This document shows, one piece after another, positions 1-5,034 of a stretch of 5,034 nt of DNA (within the stretch, counting starts at the first letter, position 1; the number at the start of each line of letters is the position of its first letter). The notes under the pieces were generated by a model. The model saw only the letters and a program-made list of their open reading frames with translations. It ran no database searches and had not been told where the DNA came from. Position numbers and translations under genes: made by a program. This DNA is from Dehalococcoidia bacterium UBA4060 (GTDB lineage: Bacteria; Chloroflexota; Dehalococcoidia; GIF9; UBA5629), in the NCBI GenBank assembly GCA_002383665.1, contig DFZI01000089.1, forward strand, positions 1 through 5,034, written 5' to 3'.

Positions 1-566
1 TCCCCATAATCGAGGTACAGGCCGGTGACATGTCAGCTTACATCCCCACCAATGTGATCTCCATCACCGATGGCCAGATCTATGTCGAAACTGATCTGTT
101 CAACGCCGGCATACGCCCTGCACTTAACATTGGCCTCTCAGTTTCTCGTGTGGGCGGAAACGCCCAATCTAAGGCCATGCGCCAGGTTGCAGGTAAACTA
201 AAGATCGAGATGGCGCAATTTGAAGAGCTGGCGGCTTTTGCCCAGTTCGGTGCCTCTGATCTCGATAAGGCTACCAGATCCCAGCTTGAGCGCGGCCAGC
301 GCATGCGAGAGATACTTAAACAGCCTCAATATTCTCCACTGACACTGGAAAATGAGGTAATGATTCTCTGGACGGTAACCAACGGTTTTCTCGATGATGT
401 ACCGGTCGAAAAAGTTGCTGCCTTTGAGAACGCTTTCTACAAGTTTATGGCCAATAACCACCCCGAAATTGGCAAGAACATTGCTACTGAGCAGAGCATT
501 AAACCCGAGATAGAAGTTGAACTTAAGAAGGCAGTAGCCGAGTTCAAACAGAGCTCAGCTTATTGA
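1..566 (+). CDS. atpA: F1Fo ATP synthase subunit alpha, 3' part (5' end outside the window)
   Basis: This is the C-terminal part of the alpha subunit, the non-catalytic nucleotide-binding partner of beta in the alpha3beta3 head of F1 on the cytoplasmic face of the membrane. The frame is open from base 3 (first residues PIIEVQAGD) to the TGA at 564-566, about 187 residues; the N-terminal domain and Walker A lie upstream of the window. Visible alpha hallmarks are the segment AYIPTNVISITDGQI, then ETDLFNAGIRPA, and then SVSRVGG, which carries the arginine finger that reaches into the beta catalytic site. After these come FAQFGASDLDKAT and the helical C-terminal domain. An internal ATG at base 30 is not the start, because conserved alpha sequence continues upstream of it. 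The stop lies 9 bases before atpG, consistent with one operon. The length and motifs of the visible part look intact. Confidence 0.97.
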   Translation, partial: PIIEVQAGDMSAYIPTNVISITDGQIYVETDLFNAGIRPALNIGLSVSRVGGNAQSKAMRQVAGKLKIEMAQFEELAAFAQFGASDLDKATRSQLERGQRMREILKQPQYSPLTLENEVMILWTVTNGFLDDVPVEKVAAFENAFYKFMANNHPEIGKNIATEQSIKPEIEVELKKAVAEFKQSSAY

Positions 567-575
567 GGCAATTAA

Positions 576-1430
576 ATGGTAAGTCCGCGAATATTACGAC
601 GGCGCATCCGCAGCGTGCAGGCCACGGCCAAAATCACCCGTGCCATGGAGATGATTGCTACCGCAAAAATGAAAAAGTCACAGGACTCAACGATTGCTGT
701 GAGGCCTTACAGTGATAAGCTGACCCAGGTTATTGCCGACCTTGCAGCGCAGGCAGCAGCAGGCGGAGCAACACATCCACTACTGCAAATACGCAAGATC
801 AACAAGATAGCCATACTGTTTATCTCGACAGACAGAGGCCTCTGCGGAGGCCTTAATACCAACCTTAACCGGTTGACGGGCAATTTTATTCTTGAGCAGA
901 AAGTGCCGGTCACGGTCATAACCGTAGGTAGCAAAGGACGAGATTTCATGCGCCGGTCAATGCGTGAAATTCGTGCTGAGTTCACTAAAATGAGTGACCG
1001 CCCCAGGGTAGCTGATACGATGGCTATCTCTCGCATGATAGTAGAAGATTATACCAATGAGGTCTATGACCAGGTATTTATCGCTTACTCCAAGTTTATT
1101 AATGTAATGACACAAAAACCCACAATTGATCAGATCCTGCCGGTTATACCGGCCAAGCAAACCACGACAAATCCTGATTACATTTTTGAGCCCCACGGCA
1201 TGTCAGTTCTCGACCAACTCCTGCCAAGGTTCGTCGAGATGCAGGTATATCATTCAATCCTGGAAGCTATTGCCAGCGAGCAATCAGCACGCATGATGGC
1301 CATGCGCAACGCTACCGATAATGCCAATGAGGTTATTGCTGACCTCACCCTGACATTGAATAAAGCCCGCCAGGAAATGATCACCAAGGAATTGCTTGAT
1401 ATTACCGGTGGCGTTGAAAGTCTCAAATAG
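576..1430 (+). CDS. atpG: F1Fo ATP synthase subunit gamma
   Basis: Gamma is the central rotor shaft of F1: its coiled coil turns inside alpha3beta3 and links proton flow through Fo to ATP synthesis. The protein has 284 residues, a normal bacterial length. The N-terminal helix shows the signature KITRAMEMIATAKM (about residues 19-32). The Rossmann-like middle domain contains STDRGLCGGLN (84-94). The C-terminal helix has NATDNANEVI from about residue 245, then KARQEMITKELLDI, and the chain ends GGVESLK. The two terminal helices form the antiparallel coiled coil. The ATG at 576 has GAGG at 565-568, overlapping the atpA stop, with 7 bases between. That spacing, plus the family N-terminus directly after the ATG, supports this start. 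Translation is probably coupled to atpA upstream, and atpD follows after 10 bases. Confidence 0.97.
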   Translation: MVSPRILRRRIRSVQATAKITRAMEMIATAKMKKSQDSTIAVRPYSDKLTQVIADLAAQAAAGGATHPLLQIRKINKIAILFISTDRGLCGGLNTNLNRLTGNFILEQKVPVTVITVGSKGRDFMRRSMREIRAEFTKMSDRPRVADTMAISRMIVEDYTNEVYDQVFIAYSKFINVMTQKPTIDQILPVIPAKQTTTNPDYIFEPHGMSVLDQLLPRFVEMQVYHSILEAIASEQSARMMAMRNATDNANEVIADLTLTLNKARQEMITKELLDITGGVESLK

Positions 1431-1436
1431 GAGGTG
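1429..1436 (+). promoter_or_regulatory. Strong Shine-Dalgarno that sets the TTG start of atpD
   Basis: AGGAGGTG closely matches the anti-Shine-Dalgarno complement and overlaps the atpG stop codon TAG. The AGGAGG core ends 6 bases before the TTG at 1441. It argues for the TTG start rather than the ATG at 1396, which lies inside atpG, has no such site at the right distance, and would add 15 residues with no family counterpart. Confidence 0.85.
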
Positions 1437-1440
1437 CAAT

Positions 1441-2832
1441 TTGGCAAACGGTAAAGTAGTACAGGTCATCGGAACTGTAGTTGACATTGAGTTCCCGCAG
1501 GAACATCTTCCAGCGATTTACAATGCTATTGATGTCATGCAGGATGGCAAGAAAATGGTCATGGAAGTCGTGCAGCACATTGGCAACAACTGGGTACGTT
1601 GTCTGGCATTGTGCCCGACAGAGGGGCTTGAGAGGGGAGCCGTGGCTATTGATAGCGGAGCAGCTATCTCGGTGCCGGTCGGCAGACCTACTCTCGGCAG
1701 GCTATTCAATGTATTTGGAGACCCATTGGATAACCTGGGTGCGGTAAAGAGCGACAACCGCCTGCCCATCCATAGAGAGCCTCCCAAGCTGGAGGAACAG
1801 GAAACATCCATCCAGATGCTGGAAACAGGTATCAAAGTCATCGACTTCATTACACCATTCACTCGTGGTGGTAAAATTGGAGCTTATGGCGGTGCTGGCG
1901 TTGGCAAGACCGTCATCATCACCGAGCTTATCCATAACATCGCCACCAAGCACGGCGGATTCTCCGTATTTGCCGGCGTCGGCGAAAGATCCAGGGAAGG
2001 CAATGATCTCTGGCGGGAAATGAAAGAGTCCGGCGTTATCGACAAGACCATGATGGTCTTCGGTCAGATGAACGAGCCACCAGGAGTGCGCGCCCGCGTA
2101 GCACTTACTGGCGTAACGCTGGCAGAATATTTCCGCGACGCAGAAGGACAGGATGTACTCCTCTTCGTCGATAACATCTACCGTCATATCCTTGCCAACA
2201 TGGAAGTATCGGCACTGCTCGGTCGCATGCCTTCAGCAGTGGGTTACCAGCCTACACTGGGTACGGACGTTGCTGAGATGGAGGACCGTATTACCTCTAC
2301 CAAGAAAGGTTCGATTACCTCATTTCAAGCCATATATGTGCCTGCTGACGACTATACCGATCCCGGCATCGTTACCACCTTCGGTCATCTTGACGGTGTG
2401 ATCTCGCTGGAGCGTTCCATCGCAGCCCGCGGCATCTACCCTGCGGTGGATCCGCTGGCCTCCACATCACGTATTCTTGACCCCAACGTAGTCGGCGAAG
2501 AGCACTACCAGACAGCCCGTGGCGTACAGAAGGTTCTGCAGCGCTACAAGGACCTGCAAGACGTTATCGCCATCTTGGGCATGGAAGAACTCAGCGAAGA
2601 AGATAAGATCACAGTCAACAGAGCACGCCGCATTGAAAGGTTTCTTTCGCAACCCATGTTTGTGGCAGAGCCTTTCACCGGCCTGCCGGGCAAATACGTG
2701 TCAGTCAAAGATACCGTCCGCGGGTTCAAGGAGATACTCGAGGGCAAATGGGATCACCTGCCGGAAATGGCATTCATGATGGTGGGTACCATTGACGAAG
2801 CAGTTGAGAAAGCTAAACAGTTAGAGGCCTAA
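1441..2832 (+). CDS. atpD: F1Fo ATP synthase subunit beta (catalytic), TTG start
   Basis: Beta carries the three catalytic sites of F1 that make or hydrolyse ATP. From the TTG at 1441 it has 463 residues, normal for the family, beginning MANGKVVQVIGTVVDIEFP, the typical beta-barrel start. Walker A is GGAGVGKT (about 150-157). The catalytic glutamate is E182 with R183, in GVGERSREGNDL. Walker B is LLFVDN, ending near D244. The gamma-contacting catch loop is PADDYTDP (301-308). The adenine-stacking tyrosine is Y333 in IYPAVDPLASTSR. The DELSEED lever reads EELSEED (382-388). All key catalytic residues are present, so the enzyme should be active. One stretch after Walker B, YRHILANMEV (247-256), departs from the common FRFTQAGSEV. 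The next gene, atpC, begins 2 bases after the stop. A start at the in-frame ATG at 1396 is possible but unlikely, given the Shine-Dalgarno position and the family N-terminus. Confidence 0.97.
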   Translation: MANGKVVQVIGTVVDIEFPQEHLPAIYNAIDVMQDGKKMVMEVVQHIGNNWVRCLALCPTEGLERGAVAIDSGAAISVPVGRPTLGRLFNVFGDPLDNLGAVKSDNRLPIHREPPKLEEQETSIQMLETGIKVIDFITPFTRGGKIGAYGGAGVGKTVIITELIHNIATKHGGFSVFAGVGERSREGNDLWREMKESGVIDKTMMVFGQMNEPPGVRARVALTGVTLAEYFRDAEGQDVLLFVDNIYRHILANMEVSALLGRMPSAVGYQPTLGTDVAEMEDRITSTKKGSITSFQAIYVPADDYTDPGIVTTFGHLDGVISLERSIAARGIYPAVDPLASTSRILDPNVVGEEHYQTARGVQKVLQRYKDLQDVIAILGMEELSEEDKITVNRARRIERFLSQPMFVAEPFTGLPGKYVSVKDTVRGFKEILEGKWDHLPEMAFMMVGTIDEAVEKAKQLEA

Positions 2833-2834
2833 CC

Positions 2835-3290
2835 ATGCCCACAATGAATTTAGAGATTGTCACCGCTGAACGTCGTGTCTTTTCAGGCGATGATATAATC
2901 GCACTCATCGCCGAGGGATCAGAGGGACAGATGACCATCCTGCCCAAGCATGCTTCACTTATGACCATGCTGGTTCCCTCTGAACTGGTCATCCGCAGGG
3001 CCAGTGGTGACGAGATATACATGGCCATAACCGGCGGATTTATCGAGGTAAAGCCTGACAGGACAATCATACTTGCCGATGCCTGTGAGCGCAGCGATGA
3101 GATCGACATAGACCGCGCTGCAGAGGCCAAACGCAGGGCCGAGGAAAGAATAAAGGATATGACTTCTGAGATCGATCGGAGCAGAGCCGAAGCAGCACTC
3201 AGACGCTCCATGGCACGTCTGCGTGTTGCAGACAAAAGGCGTAAGACACCCGGCCGCAGATCACCCGTCAATCCACCTGTACAAAATTAA
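2835..3290 (+). CDS. atpC: F1Fo ATP synthase subunit epsilon
   Basis: Epsilon sits at the foot of the gamma shaft, couples F1 to the c-ring, and in many bacteria inhibits ATP hydrolysis through its C-terminal helices. The protein has 151 residues, slightly longer than the usual 130-140. The N-terminal beta-sandwich (about 1-88) shows LEIVTAERRVFSGD, then GQMTILPKHASLMTML, GGFIEVKPD and ILADACERSDEID. The C-terminal helical hairpin (about 90-136) is rich in Arg and Glu and contains IDIDRA (90-95), which fits the I/L-D-x-x-R-A motif of ATP-sensing epsilon subunits. A basic, proline-containing tail ends the protein. The ATG at 2835 is preferred over the one at 2844 because GAGG at 2824-2827, inside the end of atpD, lies 7 bases before it and 16 bases before the second. 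It is the last gene of the operon and is followed by a terminator. Confidence 0.95.
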   Translation: MPTMNLEIVTAERRVFSGDDIIALIAEGSEGQMTILPKHASLMTMLVPSELVIRRASGDEIYMAITGGFIEVKPDRTIILADACERSDEIDIDRAAEAKRRAEERIKDMTSEIDRSRAEAALRRSMARLRVADKRRKTPGRRSPVNPPVQN

Positions 3291-3295
3291 GCAAC

Positions 3296-3335
3296 ATAAA
3301 AGGCCGGCAAAGCATTTGCCGGCCTTTTATTATTC
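3296..3335. terminator. Rho-independent terminator, probably bidirectional
   Basis: A perfect inverted repeat of about 16 base pairs (3296-3311 with 3315-3330) has a three-base GCA loop. The stem centre is GC-rich (GGCCGGC / GCCGGCC), flanked by A on the left and T on the right. On the + strand the right arm runs into TTTTATTATT, a terminator-like T-rich tail, 6 bases after the atpC stop. Read on the minus strand, the same stem ends in TTTTATG, about 90 bases past the khpA stop. One element therefore lies between two converging operons and can plausibly end both, though the T tract is better on the + side. Confidence 0.9.
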
Positions 3336-3421
3336 AAGTTTAACAAATAACACTGCCTCACCACATCAGTGAAGACGCAGTACCCTCCAACCTTCAATAT
3401 ACTTCAGTGCCGTGACCGCTG

Positions 3422-3649
3422 TTATATAATCTCCAGCCTTACCCGTGTACCTTCTTTGGTTGCAACAACCCGTAAAAGTGTCCTCATAGCTTCAGCAACC
3501 CGTCCCTGTTTGCCAATAACCCTGCCCTTGTCCTCCGCATTAACCTCCAGTTTAATCACCACACCGCTTGAATCCCTCTCCTCGATCACCTTAACATCAT
3601 TAGGGGCGCTCACGATTGACCTGGCAATGTATTCGACTAACTCCTTCAT
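3422..3649 (-). CDS. khpA: KhpA-type KH-domain RNA-binding protein
   Basis: This is a 75-residue single-KH-domain protein, the usual length of KhpA (formerly the YlqC/UPF0109 family). It opens with MKELVEYIARSIV, then a beta strand VIKLEVN. The RNA-binding GxxG loop follows inside GRVIGKQGRVAEAMRTLL (IGKQGR at 45-50), and a last strand TRVRLEII ends the chain. In Firmicutes, KhpA works with KhpB as an RNA chaperone affecting cell size and division and small-RNA stability; whether a KhpB partner exists here cannot be seen. It lies 24 bases downstream of rpsP, a common pairing that points to a ribosome or RNA role. The start is supported by TGAGGTGA (3657-3664, reverse strand), 7 bases before the ATG. 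rimM and trmD, often next in this cluster, are absent: the terminator and the converging atp operon follow. Confidence 0.93.
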   Translation of the reverse strand: MKELVEYIARSIVSAPNDVKVIEERDSSGVVIKLEVNAEDKGRVIGKQGRVAEAMRTLLRVVATKEGTRVRLEII

Positions 3650-3656
3650 TTTGACA

Positions 3657-3664
3657 TCACCTCA
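3657..3664 (-). promoter_or_regulatory. Shine-Dalgarno of khpA
   Basis: Read on the minus strand this is TGAGGTGA, a strong ribosome-binding site in the gap between the rpsP stop and the khpA ATG, with a 7-base spacer. It suggests that khpA is translated from the rpsP transcript with its own efficient initiation. Confidence 0.7.
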
Positions 3665-3673
3665 GTTGTAGAT

Positions 3674-4006
3674 TTAGCTGGTAGCTTTTTTCGATTTCTT
3701 CTGTCTCTGAGTAGTCTTCTGTACTGCCTGTCGAAATTTCCTTGTTGGATGAGCTGATGTAAATTTTTCCATCACACCTGCCTTGGCAAGCAGCCTGTAA
3801 GCCGTTTCAGTCGGCTGTGCACCTTGCTCCAGCCACTTCATAGCACTGTCTTCCTTGACTGTTATGCCTTCTGGATTAACCAGCGGATTATACGTCCCAA
3901 TGATCTCAATAAAAGCACCTTCCCGGGGCGATTCACTGTCAGCAACAACAATCCTATAAAGAGGTTTATGCTTTGCGCCTATTCTTCTTAACCTGATTTT
4001 TACCAT
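3674..4006 (-). CDS. rpsP: 30S ribosomal protein S16
   Basis: S16 binds 16S rRNA in the 5' and central domains and helps 30S assembly. The 110-residue protein begins with the family signature MVKIRLRRIGAKHKPLYRIV, then VADSESPREGAFIEIIGTYNP (about 21-41). WLEQGAQPTETAYRLL (about 58-73) and a region ending GVMEKF (about 77-82) follow. The core S16 domain is thus complete. The remaining roughly 28 residues are a Lys/Gln/Arg-rich tail (RQAVQKTTQRQKKSKK and similar), a C-terminal extension that makes it longer than the 80-90 residue forms and fits rRNA contact or disorder. The ATG at 4004-4006 is set by the invariant N-terminus. Only a weak site, GAAGG about 12 bases upstream, precedes it, which is unusual for a ribosomal protein gene. 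It is first in a two-gene minus-strand unit with khpA and has a clear promoter upstream. Confidence 0.96.
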   Translation of the reverse strand: MVKIRLRRIGAKHKPLYRIVVADSESPREGAFIEIIGTYNPLVNPEGITVKEDSAMKWLEQGAQPTETAYRLLAKAGVMEKFTSAHPTRKFRQAVQKTTQRQKKSKKATS

Positions 4007-4046
4007 GTTACCAGTATACCTTCGATTCTCTGAATTTTTACACGCT

Positions 4047-4075
4047 ATTATGCATTAAGCAAACGTAACTGTCAA
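4047..4075 (-). promoter_or_regulatory. Sigma70-type promoter of rpsP-khpA
   Basis: On the minus strand, TTGACA (4070-4075, a perfect -35) is followed by exactly 17 bases and then CATAAT (4047-4052, 5 of 6 matches to the -10). Transcription would start near 4040, giving a leader of about 34 bases before the rpsP ATG. A second -10-like TATACT at 4013-4018 has no reasonable -35 and is less likely. The element edge apparently begins about 10 bases beyond the -35, so the core promoter looks intact. Confidence 0.75.
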
Positions 4076-4084
4076 CAGCACGCA

Positions 4085-4106
4085 TTCACTCATCTAAAAT
4101 GTTACT
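4085..4106 (+). repeat. Outer copy of a direct repeat, probable left-end transposase-binding site
   Basis: The sequence TTCACTCATCTAAAA followed by TGTTACT recurs 35 bases downstream at 4120-4142 with one substitution and one inserted A. Paired repeats just upstream of a transposase gene are typical of sub-terminal binding sites at an insertion-sequence end. The exact outer boundary of the element cannot be fixed, because the right end is outside the window; TGTTAC at 4100 or the TTCACT at 4085 are candidate edges. Confidence 0.6.
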
Positions 4107-4119
4107 AAAGGTGGTATGG

Positions 4120-4142
4120 TTCACTCAACTAAAAATGTTACC
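4120..4142 (+). repeat. Inner copy of the direct repeat, immediately upstream of the transposase
   Basis: TTCACTCAACTAAAAA followed by TGTTACC matches the outer copy at 4085-4106 over about 22 bases with one substitution and one single-base gap. It ends directly before the transposase Shine-Dalgarno. A transposase bound here would also cover its own leader, so autoregulation is possible, but that is inference. Confidence 0.6.
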
Positions 4143-4150
4143 GAGGAGGA
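4143..4150 (+). promoter_or_regulatory. Shine-Dalgarno of the transposase gene
   Basis: GAGGAGGA lies just upstream of the ATG at 4153. Its AGGAGG core ends 3 bases before the start, closer than the usual 5-9. The next in-frame ATG at 4171 is 21 bases away, so it is a worse fit. The tight spacing may keep translation low, which is common for transposases. Confidence 0.6.
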
Positions 4151-4152
4151 AC

Positions 4153-5034
4153 ATGCCAAACGATGACAAGATGAGCATAGATGAACGAAGGAAGTACTTG
4201 AAACTGGTGGCACCGAGGTATCGCAAATCAAATAGAGCAGAGCGGAGTCGTTTACTCACGGAGATGGTAATGGTGACTGGGTTACACCGCAAGAGTCTGA
4301 TAAGGCTGATGGGCATGCCGAGCCTGGAGCGTTCACCAAGGAAGACGGTAGCGAGGCAAAGGCGGTATGGTCGTGCCGTAGCCGAGGCGGTGCGGATAGT
4401 TTGGGAGAGCCTGGACTACGTATGTGCAGAGCGTCTGACACCAGTACTCCAGGAGACGGCCCATCAACTGGCTAAGTGGGAGGAGTTGAGGCTAACTACG
4501 GAAATAGAGATGGCATTGGGCAGTATCAGCCGAGCTACTGTGCAGCGGATGATAAAGCACTTCCAGCAGGATACTCCCAAGCTGCCACGGCGCAGGCCTC
4601 AGCCACCTAACCGGCTCTTACAGGACGTGCCGATGGAGCGCTTATCCTGGAGAACCGAGATCCCGGGCAGTTTCGAGACTGATCTGGTGCATCATTGTGG
4701 TGCAATAGCGGCTGGCGACTATGTGCATACCCTGCAACTGGTAGATATCGCCACGGGATGGAGCGAGCGGGTGGCAGCGCTGGGACGTAGCCAGGAGGCC
4801 ATGGTGAGAGGGTTCAGAAAGGTGCAGCAGCGCTTACCTTTTCCCATCAAGCATCTACACCCGGACAACGGCAGCGAATTCTTCAATGCCCACCTCATCC
4901 GCTACTTTGGCGAGGAGATTATGGGACTGCACCTGAGCCGCAGCCGCCCCTACTGTAAGAATGATAACCGCTTCGTGGAGCAGAAGAATAGTACACTGGT
5001 GCGGGCTTATGTAGGATACGACCGCCTGGATAGT
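4153..5034 (+). CDS. DDE integrase-core transposase, 3' end outside the window
   Basis: The frame is open for 294 codons with no stop and leaves the window. The N-terminus (MPNDDKMSIDERRKYLKLV) leads into a helix-turn-helix, VTGLHRKSLIRLMG (about 41-54). A second helix-turn-helix-like stretch is SISRATVQRMIKH (about 124-136); both would bind the element ends. The retroviral-integrase-type (rve) catalytic core follows. Its first Asp is D177 in FETDLVHH, the second D238 in HPDNGSEFF, and the Glu E276 in NDNRFVEQKN, so the DDE triad is present and the enzyme is likely active if the rest is intact. This set of motifs, with SRPYCKNDN before the Glu, is typical of integrase-core transposases of IS481-like or ISNCY elements. 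The enzyme would cut and join the element ends. The start at 4153 rests on the nearby Shine-Dalgarno; 4171 is an alternative. Confidence 0.92.
   Translation, partial: MPNDDKMSIDERRKYLKLVAPRYRKSNRAERSRLLTEMVMVTGLHRKSLIRLMGMPSLERSPRKTVARQRRYGRAVAEAVRIVWESLDYVCAERLTPVLQETAHQLAKWEELRLTTEIEMALGSISRATVQRMIKHFQQDTPKLPRRRPQPPNRLLQDVPMERLSWRTEIPGSFETDLVHHCGAIAAGDYVHTLQLVDIATGWSERVAALGRSQEAMVRGFRKVQQRLPFPIKHLHPDNGSEFFNAHLIRYFGEEIMGLHLSRSRPYCKNDNRFVEQKNSTLVRAYVGYDRLDS

Larger units (their letters stand above)
4085..5034 (+). mobile_element. Insertion sequence, left part (right end outside the window)
   Basis: The region contains paired direct repeats at its left edge and a DDE transposase reading inward that runs off the window. 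The element lies upstream of the rpsP promoter, where a housekeeping neighbour would otherwise be expected. The left limit of 4085 is approximate, and no target duplication can be assessed because the other end is not present. The family is most like integrase-core elements placed near IS481 or among the ISNCY groups; the exact group is not certain. Confidence 0.7.

Noticed and set aside
1396..1440. ATG-based N-terminal extension of the beta subunit
   Set aside because: The 15 extra residues come from the end of atpG in another frame, and the strong Shine-Dalgarno points to TTG at 1441.
1702..2187. A 161-codon minus-strand open frame inside atpD
   Set aside because: It lies wholly within the conserved beta gene and has no family features; it comes from codon bias of atpD.
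3351..3371. A small CACTG/CAGTG hairpin between the terminator and khpA
   Set aside because: A five-base stem with an 11-base loop is too weak to support a regulatory or RNA call.
3369..3671. A 100-codon + strand open frame opposite khpA
   Set aside because: It is antisense to a clear KH-domain gene, its translation is Ser/Thr/Leu-rich with no recognisable family, and no ribosome-binding site was seen; it is a shadow frame.
4005..4011. A third ATGTTAC, as in the element repeats, at the rpsP start
   Set aside because: Only seven bases match, the rest of the repeat is missing, and it overlaps the rpsP start codon; it is best explained by chance.
4013..4018. TATACT on the minus strand as the -10 of a leaderless rpsP promoter
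   Set aside because: There is no acceptable -35 at 16-18 bases, while a much better TTGACA/17/CATAAT promoter lies just upstream.
4125..4441. Two short minus-strand frames opposite the transposase (63 and 61 codons)
   Set aside because: They overlap the DDE transposase frame, which has the family motifs; they look like shadows.
1..5034. An undescribed defence or accessory system
   Set aside because: All coding sequence is accounted for by atp genes, rpsP-khpA and a transposase; no array, toxin-antitoxin pair or unknown gene cluster is present.

Overview
The window is chromosomal housekeeping DNA from a bacterium, with the start of an insertion sequence at its right edge. The left two thirds hold the distal half of an F1Fo ATP synthase operon, in the usual bacterial order: alpha (atpA, 3' part only), gamma (atpG), beta (atpD) and epsilon (atpC). 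All lie on the + strand with gaps of 2 to 10 bases. The proteins resemble those of Chloroflexota, perhaps the Dehalococcoidia, but this is a family impression from the protein text. No 16S or marker comparison could be run, so the taxonomic call is tentative.

A strong rho-independent terminator (3296-3335) follows atpC. It is nearly symmetrical and also sits downstream of a converging minus-strand operon, rpsP (ribosomal protein S16) followed by khpA (a small KH-domain RNA-binding protein), so it can probably stop both transcripts. The rpsP-khpA unit has a well-formed sigma70-type promoter at 4047-4075 (perfect -35, 17-base spacer, 5/6 -10). The usual downstream partners rimM and trmD are absent here.

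The last 880 bases are an open reading frame on the + strand for a DDE-type, integrase-core transposase. It starts at 4153 and runs off the end of the window. Two near-identical direct repeats (4085-4106 and 4120-4142) precede it and are probably the left-end transposase-binding sites. The element therefore lies immediately upstream of the rpsP promoter.

The four ATP synthase genes build the catalytic F1 head: alpha3beta3 hydrolyses or makes ATP, gamma is the rotor shaft, and epsilon couples F1 to the c-ring and can regulate it. S16 is a 30S assembly protein, and KhpA is a small RNA chaperone commonly encoded next to it. I see no defence system, CRISPR array, tRNA, rRNA or clearly undescribed system. 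The most interesting points are the architecture of the insertion-sequence end beside the rpsP promoter and a divergent stretch in the beta subunit just after Walker B.
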